Shown: one piece after another, positions 1 through 12,950 of the stretch
Numbering within the stretch: position 1 is the stretch's first letter
How the letters are laid out: each line of letters starts with the position of its first letter
DNA from: Gnetum montanum
Lineage: Eukaryota; Streptophyta; Gnetopsida; Gnetales; Gnetaceae
DNA length: 64,000 nucleotides
Assembly (NCBI GenBank): GCA_015680685.1
Contig: MNCI01005541.1
Location: 313,270 to 377,269, forward strand
Direction: 5' to 3'
The notes under the pieces: generated by a model
What the model saw: the letters and a program-made list of their open reading frames with translations, nothing else
What the model was told of the DNA's origin: nothing
Database searches by the model: none
Made by a program: the position numbers and the translations under genes

Positions 1-190
1 TCAGTTTTCCAAATCTATAATTTTTATATTTTTTTCTACCCCTTCTTTGCATTTTGTGAGTTCCTAGGTGATTTGTTGGACATCTAGGATACCTTGAATC
101 CCATTTTTTTGGAGGCTATGGGAATTTTGGGTTGAGGTTTCTGCACTAGGACTTTCAATTTTCTAGTAATCAAATTTTTTGGTTGCAATA
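1..190 (+). repeat. LTR1, 3' end only
   Basis: The first 190 bases match the last 190 bases of LTR2 (about 27150-27342) and LTR3 (about 59040-59232) throughout, including the 'ccttgaatcccat' block near 90-105. It ends in 'ggttgcaata', against 'gttggaata' and 'gttgtaaca' in the others. The rest of the LTR lies outside the window. Confidence 0.85.
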
Positions 191-215
191 GTTTTCTAGT
201 GCTAGAAGGAGAAGA
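191..215 (+). other. Primer-binding site of copy A (decayed)
   Basis: The stretch containing 'agtgctagaaggag' directly follows LTR1. It matches the post-LTR motif of copies B ('ggtgctggaaggagg') and C ('ggtgctagaaggaggg'). Its position fits a tRNA primer site derived from a TGGCGCTAGAAGGAGG-like consensus. I cannot name the tRNA with confidence. Confidence 0.6.
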
Positions 216-896
216 TTCACTCGATTTCTTTATCAAAATTTGTTTGCCTCATTGCCAATGTTGCCTACAATTTGAAAATCTTTAATTTTTGTACAAAAAA
301 TGTTTGAAACCCTCTTAGTAATCAATGTTTCCACTTACACCCTTGCAATAGAAGCCTTAGCATGGAAGTTACAGGAGTTTGGGTTTTACATTTTTCCAAC
401 ACCTGTTGTGAAATTTAAAGCCCAAGGCTAGTGTTGATGTCATTTCCTCCCTTTTGGCTGGTAAAATTTTTCTAGTTTTTTAGCATTAGTGGTTTCCACA
501 ACCAAAACACCCTCCCTTCTTTCTAACTGAGAAAATTAGTAGCCTACTAAAACTATTTTCTGGTAGAAAACCCAAGTTTCCACTTTAGTTATAAATCCCA
601 CGACCCCACCCTTTTACCAATGTTGGCTAGGAAGGTGTGAGATCTTGCTAATCTCACCTTGCTTTCCTTTCACCCTACTACACCTAGCATAGGTGAAGCT
701 AAGAAGCCCCACAAGGGTAAGGTTTGGAGTAATATTTCTAGATTTTCATTTTTGGCAAAGAGGTGTACCTCCCTTAACCTCACATGGTATTTATAGTAAG
801 TAGCTTGCTTTCAGCCATTTTTAAATTCCACTTGATAGAATTTGCTCATTTTTTATGTTTTATAATTTGTCTCAAGCCTTTTTTAGTATCATAGCC
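216..896 (+). other. Untranslated leader of copy A
   Basis: No coding signal. It is collinear with leader B (27366-28066) and leader D, with shared landmarks such as 'gaagttacagg' near 364 and 'ccaaggctagtgttgat' near 421. Confidence 0.6.
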
Positions 897-3800
897 ATTT
901 ATTTTAAACAATTAACCAAGTTGCCCTTTGATTTCACCAATGGTGGATCCAACCACCAAGCTATAAGAATATATGATCTTAAGGGCCCTACGGTAGTCAA
1001 ATGTTGATAGTCTTTAAGACTTAGGGGGTAGAGTCCTAAGTTTTTAGTAATAAATGAAGAACACTACAACTTTATTTATGCTAAGATCAAGGCTAGCATG
1101 CTGATTTTTTGAATGAAAGTAGAAGCCTAGAGAGAGTTTGAGCTGATACATCGCAATGGGAAGGAGTATATTCCCTCCCCATATGACCAAATACCTCTCA
1201 TTGACATCTGTGCCAGCATCCTAGCTCACCTGATTGACATTGAAGAAGAGGATTAAAAATCTACCTTGGAAGGATAGCCAAAGAAGGAAGACAAATTCAG
1301 GGTGGAATCTAAGCTTGAAGACATCTTAGGTGTACTTTTTCAACAAGCCACCCCTGGGATAATAGGGCCTACCTCTATCCCTTTTGTCTCTTCCACAGAG
1401 CATGTTCCAACACTTTTGTCCTCTCCTTACTTAACCATGTTTGTGTCCATATTGGTCATAGTGGTGCATTAGACCTAGTCAATGCCACAACCAACAACCT
1501 ATAACCTCTCCATGCCTTTCACCATGCAACCTTGATTTGTGTGGCCATCAGCAATGGTTGTCACCACCACAAACCCATTGATCAACCAAGTGGGATCCAC
1601 CATGGGACCCCAGGAAAACTAAGGGTCACATACCCCCTTTGTTCTATTTATGCTTCAAAGACTAGCACAAACATCTTTCTCCTTGTTTGATCCACTGAAT
1701 ACAGCTATAATATAACCTCTCCCCTCTATGAAACAATTGATAGTGAGGCCACAAGTCTCCCAAAAAGTACCACAACCATTTGTGCAAACCTTGTAGTTGA
1801 AAGGGATACCACAGGGCCTAGATAAGGCCTTTCAAATGATCTAGGACTTGACAAAGAAATTGAAGAGGCTTAAAGCCTCCACATCTCAAAGAATCAATAT
1901 TATGAGCTTTTACTAGGTGATTCCATCAGTCCTGTGGTCCCACCCTTGATGCTCCCTCTTGGTGTTCCCATCCCTCAATTCAAAAAGTGCAATAGAGAAG
2001 GTAATCCTAATATTAACCTCATTACCCTATGTTCTAAGTGCTTACTATTGCAACCATGCCCACATTTCATAATGAGGATGTTTCCTATGTCCTTGATAGG
2101 GAAAGCACTTGACTGGTACCATGCCTTACTGAGAGGATCTATATCCTCTCTTAACAACTTGATAGCATAGTTTGTTAACTGCTTCAATTATAAATTGAAG
2201 CTTGACACTATGCTTGACCAAGTGATGAAGGTTAAGCAAGTACCCTTTGAATTGATGCAAAAGTTCATCCAACAATGGAAGAGCTTGCTCAAAAATATAC
2301 CAAAGCCTATAGTCAAGATCCACATTTTGGCTATATTCAAGGGGACTATTAATGACTTTATCAATTCTAAGTTATACTATCTTGACTCATGGTCAATTAG
2401 TTAAGCAATATCCCAAACCAAAAACATAGATGATGCCATAGAAGCTAGCCACAACCCTAATGTGGCATACAAAAATCAACAAACATAGAGGGACAAAAAG
2501 AGAGGTAAGAAAAATAATGTACCTATAGTAACTATAACCAAAGAGACCAAAACCACTAACTAGGGACCAAAGGCCAACCCACCTAGATCCCCTACTAACA
2601 ACCAAGACAACCAACCATCAACCTTTGGGGCCACTACATTAACTACTTCTAGGCCAAGCTTTGAGCAAAAGGATAGGATAAAATATGCTATTTTAGCTTT
2701 GAATCTATCCAAACTACTAGATCAACTATTGAAGAGTGGACATATACAATATAAGTAAATCACTGAAGCTACTTAAAAGAAGCATGAGCAACTATGAAAA
2801 ATAGCCAAAGATCCCACTTGAGTGACAAAGGATGACCTTGAATTGCCTAGGTACTTTACACTAGAACACTTTTGCCACTATCATCAATTGCCTAGTCATG
2901 ACATAAACTTCTACCTTGTGCTAAAGGATGGCTTATAGAAAATGATAGATAGGGGAGAGTTGGTCCTAGATGCCTTCAAAACCCACTCCAATCATAGAAT
3001 TAGTTGATGCATGTGTATAAGGACCCATTGGATGATAATAACAACCCCTATATTATATTGGCATTGAACATCAATGATAATCAAAGACTAGCAAGGGAAC
3101 TATTGATGATCCAAGTACGCCTTCTTTCCCTTCCCTCAGCCCCTCCCCAATGAAAGGACCTCTTCAACTTCCACTAGCTCAAGACCCCCTTTTGTTGTGA
3201 GAGTACCATTGCAAGTGCCTCCAAGGAAGCCTTTTGTTATTAGGGTGCCCTAACCCAACATAACCCAACCAATCCAAAAAATTGAGCAGTGACCCCTCGT
3301 GGTAGCCAATGCCATGACTTCTTCCTCCCATACAATTGATAACAACTAGAAAGCCTCAATTAAGCAAAGGAAGAAGCCTAAGTAGTAGCCCAACAACAAC
3401 AATGACTAGTAATCCAAGTTATGCAAAGAAGTGTGATTGCCTAAGCTCACTCCCATATCCTCAATACCCATGACTTCCATGATCTAGGATGCTTCTACAA
3501 GTAAACCATGAGGGGAATGTAAGAGCCAAGAGATTAAGAAAGAGAAGAGCCCACAACAACCTAAGGTTGAATTATGTATTTTGGAGTGCATAGAGGAAGT
3601 GAAGCACAATTGGGGTGGTAAGACCATAGCCAATGATAAAAGCTTCCTCAGTGTGATCAAGCAAGTCAAATAGTCCCTTAAATAGAAAAATAAAACCTTG
3701 GGCCTATATGACTTGATCATGACTTTCACTACACATCATGAAGCACTAGTCAAAATGTTGACTTCTATCCTTGTTAGTGAGGACATCCTTGCTAACAAAG

Positions 3801-4555
3801 AATCCATCCATGTGATAATGGTTCCTTCTTTACCAAGGGAAAATAAGTCAACATCATTGGTGTTTAGTAATAGTGAGGTCAAGACCAACCCCCAAAATGG
3901 CAAAGTGATCAAGGCTCCTATTTTCATAACCATACACATAGGGTAGTACAGGATGCATCGAGTGCATGTTGATGATGGTGCTACAACTAATTTTATCCCA
4001 TGCATCATGGTTGAGCACATAGGATTGACTAATCAAATATCGTATATGATAACTGTAGCCCTCAAGTCCTTAAATAGATCAAGGGTTGCTATCAAGGGGT
4101 CTATCTTCTTAGACCTTATGGCAAGGAAGTAAATGCCCATAACCACTAATTTCTTGGTGGTGGAGGAGACACCAAGGTTTAACCTTATCCTAGGAAAATC
4201 TTGGTTGGCTTAGTTATGGGTTGTGTCTTCACCTATCCACCAAGAGATTTACCTTTCTTACAAGGGAGGTGAAATCATAATTCATGATCATAATGGGGTT
4301 CCCTTGACTATTAACAATGTAGATGTAGAGTAGGGGTTTGAAGTGGAGTTTCAAGAGTAAACTCTCAACCATGAAGTTCAGTAGCTCAAGAGAGCAGAGA
4401 AAGCTAAAAGTGACAACAATGAACAATGGGACACATTATGGGATGAACTCCCTTTCAACATTATCAGTGAAGGGGATGGTGAGCACAAACTTATGTAGAA
4501 TATGCCTTACATGTTTCCTAACCTTTTCAAGATTAGGAAAACTTTGCACAATTGA
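897..4555 (+). pseudogene. gag-protease ORF of copy A, decayed
   Basis: Structural Gag plus aspartic protease for particle assembly and polyprotein processing. The start is placed by alignment with B and D ('ATGTCTTTTCAA'); here ATG reads ATT. In order: an N-terminal gag region (to about 1250), a Pro/Thr-rich linker, a capsid core at about 1934-2520 (blocks FPMSLIGKALDWYHALL and GSISSLNNL), a zinc-knuckle-like segment near 2868-2935 (CHYHQLPSHD, final ligand lost), and protease near 3950-4230 with VDDGATTN followed by LILGKSWL. The frame ends after a conserved WDELPF block, at the same relative stop as in B and C. Dozens of stops, mostly TAG and TGA. Confidence 0.85.
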
Positions 4556-4739
4556 TGTGTACACCCTGATCCTTCCACCCCATGCCTTTGTTAACTCGTT
4601 GTGTTTTTTTGTACATTTTTCTTTTGTGCATATAGCCTAGAAATTTACTTTTATTTGCATTAAAATTTTTTCCTTTAAAACTAGAAAACCCATAAAAAAA
4701 TTTAAAATAGAAAATTACCAAAAAATATGAGTTTATTTT

Positions 4740-4895
4740 CAGTGATAGTCCACCATGGCTTGAAACTAGCAATGCAAACACATTGATGGCCTGCCATGGC
4801 CTAAAACTAGCAACATTGCATGACCTACCATGATCCAAAATTGGCAAAGCACTTACAACAACTTGTGTTTGACACAACCTAAAACTAGTAAGCAT
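4740..4895 (+). repeat. Module-boundary repeat island A1 (after protease)
   Basis: About five degenerate 26-40 bp units around 'ccatggcctaaaactagca'. The same unit recurs at 22500 and 25230 in this copy and at matching places in B and C. It marks the 5' edge of the protease-RT spacer. Confidence 0.75.
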
Positions 4896-5190
4896 CTCTT
4901 CTATCCTATTTATGTTTAGCCTATAATTGCATCATTTAGCCATTTAACTTTATAACCAAGATCAATATAGCCACTTAAAATATTTATAACACTAGAACAA
5001 TCTATAGAAAAAATTGAAATCAAAACTTTAGATTCAGAAATGTTTATAACATAAATAGCTATAGCCACACTATGTGGAAAAATGTCCAAATAATAATAAT
5101 AATCATCCATAACATAGTCTTAGCTAATAATAGCCATAAATAAAAACAAAAATCATATAGCTAACAAGTTGAGGTAGACAAATTGAGATG

Positions 5191-8100
5191 CTAAGGGGCA
5201 TTTGGAGAAGGAAGGGGTGGGACATCCTTACCCTCACCACTGGGGCTGCCAATGTCTCTTGATGCCTAAAATACAACAACACAAAGCTAATCAGTAACCA
5301 ACATCCAAACTATAACTTAAAAAAGATAATAAATAAAACTAAAATATAAAATACATCAAACCTATGGGGAATCTAGCTCCATAACCTCTAGGGGTAGATG
5401 CTAAAGACCATTATTCAAATGATGGAGAATCTTGTATTCTATCATATTGGCCTAGTCAATATTCCTAAGATCAATGCCTATGAGGATGTTAGTCCTATCC
5501 ACTTCGATCCAAGTAGGTGGTTCCTGAGTGATGGTATCCATAGAAGTCTTGCCTACAATAGGGTGATCTAAGGAGTGGGAGATTTTTTCATCATGAGAGT
5601 AGTCTCAAAGAGCTAGTAGGCACTCTTCACCTAAATCCCTCAAATGAATAACTTTCTCTTACGCCATTCAATTGACTCCTCTTTTACCCACTATAAATAG
5701 GCCTCCCAATCAATCTTATACCATCATTTGTGATCCTTTTATGTATTAACCCACTCTAAGACCCATGCGCTATGGTCTTTCCAACTCTCAACCTTTTGGG
5801 AGATGAGATTCATTTACATCCATTGCTTTGCCATCTTCCATGAAGGTGTTAGCTTGTCATGGATGGTATTCTAGTAGTAGGCCCACATGATCTCTTTAGT
5901 ATGTAAGTTCTCTAAGTTGTTCACTTGGGCCTCCACAAAGGCCTTATGTTCCTAGAGTTTCCTCATAGTTGTAGCCTATCACTAAGTCTCCTCCTTGGAG
6001 GCCACAACTTGCTCCCATAGGAATTCATTGGACCTATCCATCTTCCATGAATTGTTTGCATACAAAATTGCTAGATTAGTAGTAGTATCATATAGCTTCA
6101 AGGATACACTCTATACATTGGAGGGAAGCTTTGGAAAGGAGTCAAACTCCATGTCTTTGCTAGGATCCCACTTCATAAATGGCAACACATAACCATAAAA
6201 TACCACCATAAACATAGTTTACAACCTAAGATAGCCATAACATAAACACAACCTATAACATAGAAAAATGACTAAGGCATAGGAAATAGAGTTCTTACCT
6301 ATCTCAGGTGCAACTTTTTGCAACCGGTTGATGATGTTCTTGGCCATCCCATACATGAACTCTATCTTGTCTAGGACCTTTGACCATGGTTTTGCATGAA
6401 GCGTAGGGACATGGGCCTTTGCTAGTGGCTTAGGAACTACTTCAAGCATAATAATCATTGAACAATTAGAATGAAAAAAAAAACATAAAATCATAGGATA
6501 TAATGATAAGAATTAAGACATGTGCATACTGATTCATCCTCTTCCTCCTTTAGGATGATGAGGAGGGGTGCACCTAGCACTACTTCACTGAACAAGGTGT
6601 CTAGATCATCTAGCCTTATGTTGGCTAACCCTTCAGCCTCCTATTACTGTAAGATCATCTCTTCTGCACACCTTTTTTCCTCCTTCACTATAGTGGCTAC
6701 ATGCCTCTATGCTTTCTCCTTCATGGTAGCTTGGGTTGTCATGGCCTAACTCTTGTCTATACAACCATAGCACATAAGAATTAGTTAGTACATGAAGCCA
6801 TAACATAGCCATAAGTCTTAAAACATAGAATAGCCAAACATAGATAAAACTTACCTATGACTACCTAATGTGATGTTTTAAGCTTAAACTTAAGTTGTGT
6901 TTGGGTAGGTTTCTCTGACACTGGTAATTATTCCTCTAAGGACCTCTTAAGCTTGGCCCTAGTTACCCATTTTTCCTTGTTACATAACTATTAGGATAAC
7001 AGGATGTTCATAGGAACTATTAAGGGCTCCTTCCCTGTGTTGTTAGGGGATTCACACCACCTACCATCAAGATCCTTGATGGTAATAGACAAAAAATCAT
7101 CCATAGCATATTGTGGATTTAGGGCTTGCATGGTTAGATAAATATACTTTATCCAAGGCCTAGAAAGTTAGTTTGGGTCTTGGGCCACCCATTTCCCATT
7201 TCTTCATACCACTAAGAACTTAGAAAACCTCTTCAAATAACCTACAAAGAATGAAAAATGCATGTAGATTATGGTAGAGGTATCATCATGGAGTTTGAGA
7301 ATTTCCTCCTTAAGCCTAGTAGTTAAGGAAGCTGCCCAATTGAATCTGGTACCCTTTATCAAGACCTTCTTAAAGGTTCCCCCTTGTGTGATGCTGATTA
7401 TCTTCTTTTGTAATAGTAGTTAGGAAATGTACAATATCAGAACAAAAGACAAGATGCCTTTACTTTGTGATTTGCAAAGCCATCCATAGAAATCCTAGAG
7501 TGACCCTTACTAGTAGTTGACCACTCTAAAACTTCCACACGATGGCCTACTTCCCTTACTATTCTAGTGGCAACCTTTGCCCCATTAGCAGGGACACTAA
7601 GCAAGTTACAAAAGATTCCCTCATTAATGGGTATGGTAATTGGCATGCCTCAAATTGTAGTGCTAAAATGATTGGCTTCTTCATCAAAGGAGTTGATGAC
7701 ATTCAACATCTTTGTAGTGGGGATGGAATAGATAGATGCTATGAACACATCTAGCAAACTTGCACACTCAATTTTTGCTTGAATGTACCTAGGTGCTTGT
7801 TCCCACAACCACTCTTGATCATCTCACCAAATTTTAAGATGAGGGTATCCTCATGAAATCCTGAAACTAACAAGGTGATTTTGACAAAGGTGGAAGATCC
7901 TACAAGGAAATAACAAATGTTTAACATCAACATAGGCATATCTAACAACTAGTTAAAATGATAGAATACTTACCATCTTAGTAACCATAAAGCATTAGGC
8001 ATTACAACTCTTGCATTTACCTTACTTCTTCTTGCTTATTGTGGTTTGTGTAGAGGTCCTAGCTACAAAGGTCTAATCCTAGGTGCTCTTGGAGCCCACC

Positions 8101-10731
8101 CATTAGCTGTGTACCATCTTGTTGTCCACACGCTTCTTATAGATAGGGTTGAAATCTTTAGTGTATCTATTAAAGTTTCCTCTTAACTATTCATACACAA
8201 TAGTTTAGATCTTGGGGCCCTTGGTAAATACATCTAAGGTGGTTGGAGCCACCACCAAGGTTTGATCATTAGTGATCAAGCCTTGATTACTAATCCTATA
8301 TCTACAAGAAGTTCATAAAACTAAAAAGTTAGAAAAGATAACTTGACCAACAAAGCCAAAAATATCAAAACACTATAACAACCATGCTTACCACTATAGA
8401 TGATATACGGTGCTAGGTAGGTTCTGAAACAACATGTAGACTATCTATGCCACCATCAGAGTATTGTTAGCATTATACTAATGGTCCTCTGGCATAGTCC
8501 AAAGCTCTGTAAGGTATTGTATGTCAATGAGGTCTACTACCTCTCCTACTGCATGAGGCAACATATTGTCAATTAGGAACTTGGCGATCTAACTAGATGC
8601 TTAAGGTATCAGTGTCTTCACTATGACCCTAGCCATGTTCATAGACAAGTATGACCACAACATCACACTAACATTTTGTAGGATGTAGGTAAGGAATTCC
8701 TTTGTCCTTGGTCAAAACCATAGAGAACCCCTCTCTAAGGTCATGTTAGGTAAAGGGATGTTTACCTTGAGGTGGCCAATGCAACATAGGATGCCAAATA
8801 ACTCAACCAAAAGAAGTATGGGTTTCAGCAAGGCCCTACATGGGGAAACAAAAATTTTAGAACCACTTGGGATTTCTTAACAAATTTGCAAAACATCATA
8901 ACTATAGATGAAATTAGCCCTTATAAAAACTCTAAGGTGTTTATTCAAATTTGGTTAAGAGTTCAAAAATGACATCATTACAACCCTTGTAACCTTCATG
9001 CATTATAGCCAAAAATCATGCCTTAGTTCAAAACCATATTAAAATAAAAAATAGCATTAAAACCTAGAAATCAGATATATAAAAAAAGAAGCTTACTAAA
9101 AATAGTAAAATATTTTTATTTTTTTTAAAACCAAATTTAAAGAATAATTACTATCTTTACACATCCCTAGAAGCATGAGATGTTGATGAAAAAATTTCTA
9201 AGCATGTCTAGGTTGCCCATCTCCAAGGGGTAAATTGTTACAACCAAGAAAATCCTCTATGCACATGACTGTATGGGAAAATTTATCAAAATGTAACTAT
9301 AGATCCAAATTTAGTGATTACACTATCATTAGAATTTTGAAATTATGAGATACATAACCATGACTAAAAACTCTAGAGATTCTTGGATATTTTGATAGAA
9401 AATAGAGCAAACTAAGTAGTAACCTGATCGTCAATGAAAGAGCCCTAAATCATGTAACCATAGTAAAAAATTTCATAAAAAATTCATTTTAACTCTAATT
9501 TTAGTGATTCCGCCAAGGAAAAATATCCTGAAATCCTAAAATATTAAATCATAATAACAAAGTAAGGAAATTACACCCATTTTAGTAGAAAATATAAAAA
9601 ACTAAGTAATAACCTAGCTGTCACCTAAAAGCCCCTTTTTTTGCACAAGTTAAATGAAAAGTTTGTAAAAAAATCATTTTAAATTCAAATGGAATGTTTC
9701 CACCTCCATTGGAAAGATTAAGCCAAGATCTATGTAGACATATTAATAAATATCAAAAATCCCTATTGTTTCTTTGGAAACAATTCATAAATTTGCATGA
9801 AAATCTAAAGAATGACATAGAGATTCAACTACATAACCTAACTAAAATGGCTATAACTTAGTTATTACAAATTCAAATAAGATGATATGATATTCAATGG
9901 AAATATTAAGCATAAAAATTAAAATCCCATGACCTTATATTACAACAATATTTAGCTATTTTCTGAAAAAAATTCATAATGTTGCTTGCTTTTTCATCAA
10001 AAACATTTAAAAACACATAAAATGCATAAAACCTAATTTAATTTTGCCATGAATTGAAGCCAGAACCATCATGCAACCTTAAAACCACATAAAAAAACAT
10101 CAAAATAAGGGATGGAATTTTGTCAAAATTTAATTTTTATGAATATTTAGGCCTAGATTTGACAAAAATGGCTCCATCCCCAAATTAAAGAAAAAAGCAC
10201 ACAAAATAGCAAACCTAATTGTTAAAATTGAATCTACCAAAGTTAAAATAACAAAATAACCTTAGATCTATGTAGAAGAAACCAAAATATGAGGTGGGAT
10301 TTTGTCAAAATTCCATTTCACCTACTCCCTCAACGTAGATTTGACAAAAATGACCCATATCCTAGTTAGTAAAGCATCAAAATGACTAGGAAACTTATGA
10401 AAAATGGTTAGAATTGGCCTACCTTGGAGTGGCCATTAAGGATGCTTAAATGAAGACTAGCTTGTGAATCTTGGAGATGTTTCATGTAGCCTCATATGCC
10501 TTCTAGATGCTTGGGAATTTGCTCTTGCCTCCATGCTACTTCATCTTTGCTACACCAACGCTGAGAAAGCTTGGACATTGAAAGGGATGAAGCCTCTATG
10601 TTAGCTAGGAAGGAGATTTGAGCTTCCACACTAAGAATGAGAATTTTTGTGTAGCAAAAACCTCTACTATAACTCCTCTCCAATGTGCAGTGTGTTGAAT
10701 GAGTGTTGTGGTGTGTTTGAAGAAAAACCAA
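5191..10731 (-). pseudogene. Antisense multi-exon gene in the protease-RT spacer, copy A
   Basis: A spliced-looking gene on the strand opposite to gag and pol; product unrecognised. Exons on the minus strand: 1, 10731-10423; 2, 8835-8392; 3, 8301-8021; 4, 7899-6855; 5, 6756-6530; 6, about 6439-6299; 7, 6186-5362; 8, 5265-5191. Most edges carry GT donors (for example CAAG|GTAGGCC, CATAG|GTAAGTTT, ATAG|GTAAGAAC) and T-rich AG acceptors (CCTTGTAG, TATTTTAG). Exon 2 has a hydrophobic start (PILLLVELFGILC), exon 4 is the longest (INEGIFCNLLSVPANGAK near 7600), exon 7 looks charged and helical. About 1,000 codons in all, with many stops. Copy B has the same exons with nearly equal lengths, which argues for real ancestral coding. 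The exon 1 start is uncertain and the exon 7 acceptor AG is lost. Confidence 0.7.
8836..10422 (-). other. Long AT-rich intron 1 of the antisense gene, copy A
   Basis: About 1.6 kb with no coding signal on either strand, rich in 'cataaaa' and 'aaaaattcat' strings. The matching interval is 1.59 kb in copy B (35550-37143) and 1.7 kb in C. Donor on the minus strand is at 10422-10421, acceptor at 8837-8836. Confidence 0.55.
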
Positions 10732-11039
10732 CCATAAAAACCAAAATGAAAACCTAAATGGCTACTCTCATTCCCTTATTGCTAATTCAATGCACTAGAA
10801 CTAAAAGTACATTGAAGTAAAAAGGGAGGCAGGGGGTGGGGGAAGAGTGTTTGTGTGGAGGAGGGGTGGGGGCAGGGGGAAGTATTTTCTACATTGGGAA
10901 TGGTGGGAGAAAATGTTAAGTTCAAGTTTTTGAATTTTTTATGGTGGGCTCCACCATACACCTCCCATGCAAAGTGTGGAAACCTTCTCTATGCTAAGTT
11001 TTCCATCCCTTAGAACCCATACAACCTTGATACAACCTA
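10732..11039. other. Region upstream of antisense exon 1, with G-rich tract (copy A)
   Basis: No gene. It holds two G-rich runs at about 10824-10880 (several G4-G5 blocks on the plus strand, C-rich for the antisense gene). By position this would be the promoter side of the antisense gene. No clear TATA box seen. Confidence 0.4.
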
Positions 11040-11691
11040 TCCACCTCCATATCCATGCTGGGCAACATGGGGTTAGCATGGATACTAGCTTCCATTATCT
11101 CACAATGCTTCCATACTAACTCCCTTTCCATTTTCGGTAGCTATGACTTATCTCATCCAACCCTGGGCTTTAAAAGGAGGTTAGATCTTGTTAGAACCTA
11201 ACATTTTAGGATTCCACATTGGGGAAACACTTCCTAGTGTGGAGCCTAGCATGAAGCAAGGGGGATAACATCCATACTTACCTCCAGTGCCCATCTAGCT
11301 AAAATCTGACCCCTGAAGTGGGCCCACATGACATAGAACCCCTCTAGTCATTCTTGGCAGCCCCAAAACCTCACTGAATCTAGTCAAAAGTGGTCAAAAC
11401 CTTAGGATTTGGTGGATCCATGCTAGGGAAGGCCTCTTGCATGTTGGGTAGCATGGATCTATCATGGATGGGTGGGGGAATGATCAAAATTGCTAAAATC
11501 AACTACATAGTAGCCATTTTTCAAACCTAACAGTTCTTGACAACCTTTGGTAGCCTAAGTTTGCCTTAAGGCGAGTTGATTTTGCATCCATAGTCTTCTC
11601 CAAACTAGTGAGCTCTCCCTCCACATTTCCCAGCGTGGAAGCCTATGGGGTATGAAATAAAGCCTAGTTTCTGATAAAAAATAATGTAATA

Positions 11692-11937
11692 ACCTACCCT
11701 CATGACCTTTAGGCCTTGCTAGAACCTTCTGAAGCTTCTAGATGCTTCAAAATTAATCAAAAATGGCATAAGACTCTCATCCCCCTCTCATCCACACTGG
11801 GGCCACCATGCCTAACCTACCCTCATGACCTTTAGGCCCTGCAAGAACCTTCCAAAGCTTCTAGATGCTCCAAAAATAATCAAAAATGGCATAAGACTAT
11901 CATCCCCCTGTCATCCACACTGGGGCTACCATCCCTA
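11692..11937. repeat. 123-bp tandem duplication within the array
   Basis: Two near-identical copies start 'aacctaccctcatgacc' at 11692 and 11815 (period 123 bp). Each ends in the 'cacactggggc' block, so this is a recent partial-unit duplication beside the E insertion point. Confidence 0.75.
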
Positions 11938-11938
11938 G
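11934..11938. repeat. Target-site duplication of E, left copy (CCTAG)
   Basis: CCTAG lies immediately before the E LTR start TGATGAGTCACG and is repeated exactly at 19836-19840. Confidence 0.9.
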
Positions 11939-12806
11939 TGATGAGTCACGATATCGCATACGTGATATTACATACGCAATATCACATCCACCACACGATA
12001 TTGCATACATGATATTGTGTCCTACCTCATCTTCTATAAATAANCTATTGCATACGTGATATTGTGTCCTACCTCATCTTCTATAAATAAGAGGAAGTGC
12101 CCTTGGTTCCAAGGTAGTTGGACTTAGACCCTTAGCCAGATTCTTGTAGTTTAGTCATTCCAGAGTTAGTATTATTTCTGTGTGCTTGTAGTAGGAGTCA
12201 TAGAGAATGGATCTTTATTCAAGCAATTTGTACCTGAGCATAATTTTGTGTACAGAAATAAAGATGAACTTTATGATAAACCTTGTAGCATACAGAATTA
12301 AGCTAATTAGTTATTAATTATTGTTTAATGATTTCCTAGCTAATTAATATCTCTCTCAACCGTCAACCCCTTTAGTTAAATACAATCAGTATGACCACTT
12401 CGAGCATGCATGTAGCACTTGGTAACCTAGTAACAATTAGCGTTTGGTAATCCCAACAGTGTTGCATTGGTTCAGGATGTGTACGGAAAGTGGGAATGGA
12501 TACTGGTGTTAGGAACATTTAGAAACTAGTTAATGAATAGTTAATGTAAGTTAGCCACTTAGTTCTCTCTCCCTCTCCTTTATTAGCAGAAGACATAAAA
12601 AAGAAAAAAGTTATAAAAATCATATACCTCAAGCTTACTTAACCATACAACCATGAAAATACATGTAAGTTTGGGAAGACAACGATTGATTAACCCTGAG
12701 TGTTCCATTAACGTGTATAAGCACTTAGTCCTTGGAGTTCAACTAGATCGTGCTTGAAACGCTCATATTCGTATGGTTAAGTGTAGGGGTACCTAGCCAC
12801 TCATCA
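11939..12806 (+). repeat. 5' LTR of element E
   Basis: It starts TGATGAGTCACG and ends CACTCATCA, matching 19027-19835 along its length. It is longer than its partner because a 47-bp segment around the TATA box is repeated on both sides of a single N at 12044, which looks like an assembly join. It contains inverted GATAT-type repeats at about 11948-12015. Confidence 0.92.
12081..12090 (+). promoter_or_regulatory. TATA box of the E 5' LTR
   Basis: CTATAAATAA precedes a conserved 'gaggaagtgcccttggttcc' block. The same box is at 19108-19116 in the 3' LTR, and a duplicate at about 12034-12043 lies before the N. It marks the U3 promoter of E. Confidence 0.65.
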
Positions 12807-12827
12807 TTGGCACCATTGTCAGGGACT
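12807..12827 (+). other. Primer-binding site of E (tRNA-Asp-like)
   Basis: TTGGCACCATTGTCAGGGAC follows the LTR directly. It differs by transitions from TGGCGCCGTTGCCGGGGA, the complement of the plant tRNA-Asp 3' end and a primer site common in Athila and related elements. Confidence 0.8.
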
Positions 12828-12950
12828 TAGTTATTTGTGTGCTACATAGAGCATAAGAAATCATTCATATTGTTGGAACATTAGAACAAACCCTTAGGGT
12901 TAATTAAATAAAGACAAGACAATGGTACATTGCACACCGAACAAGACAAG

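Larger units (their letters stand above)
11040..11938. repeat. 190-bp degenerate tandem array of copy A, left part
   Basis: Successive units carry a 'ccatgctagg..tagcatggat' type core, at about 11074, 11248, 11449, 11631 and 11812. Spacing is about 175-200 bp. The array is cut by element E at 11938 and resumes at 19841. No coding. Confidence 0.75.

Noticed and set aside
4533-4895. Minus-strand frame of 120 codons
   Set aside because: Crosses the end of gag-protease and a repeat island; not conserved in B or C.
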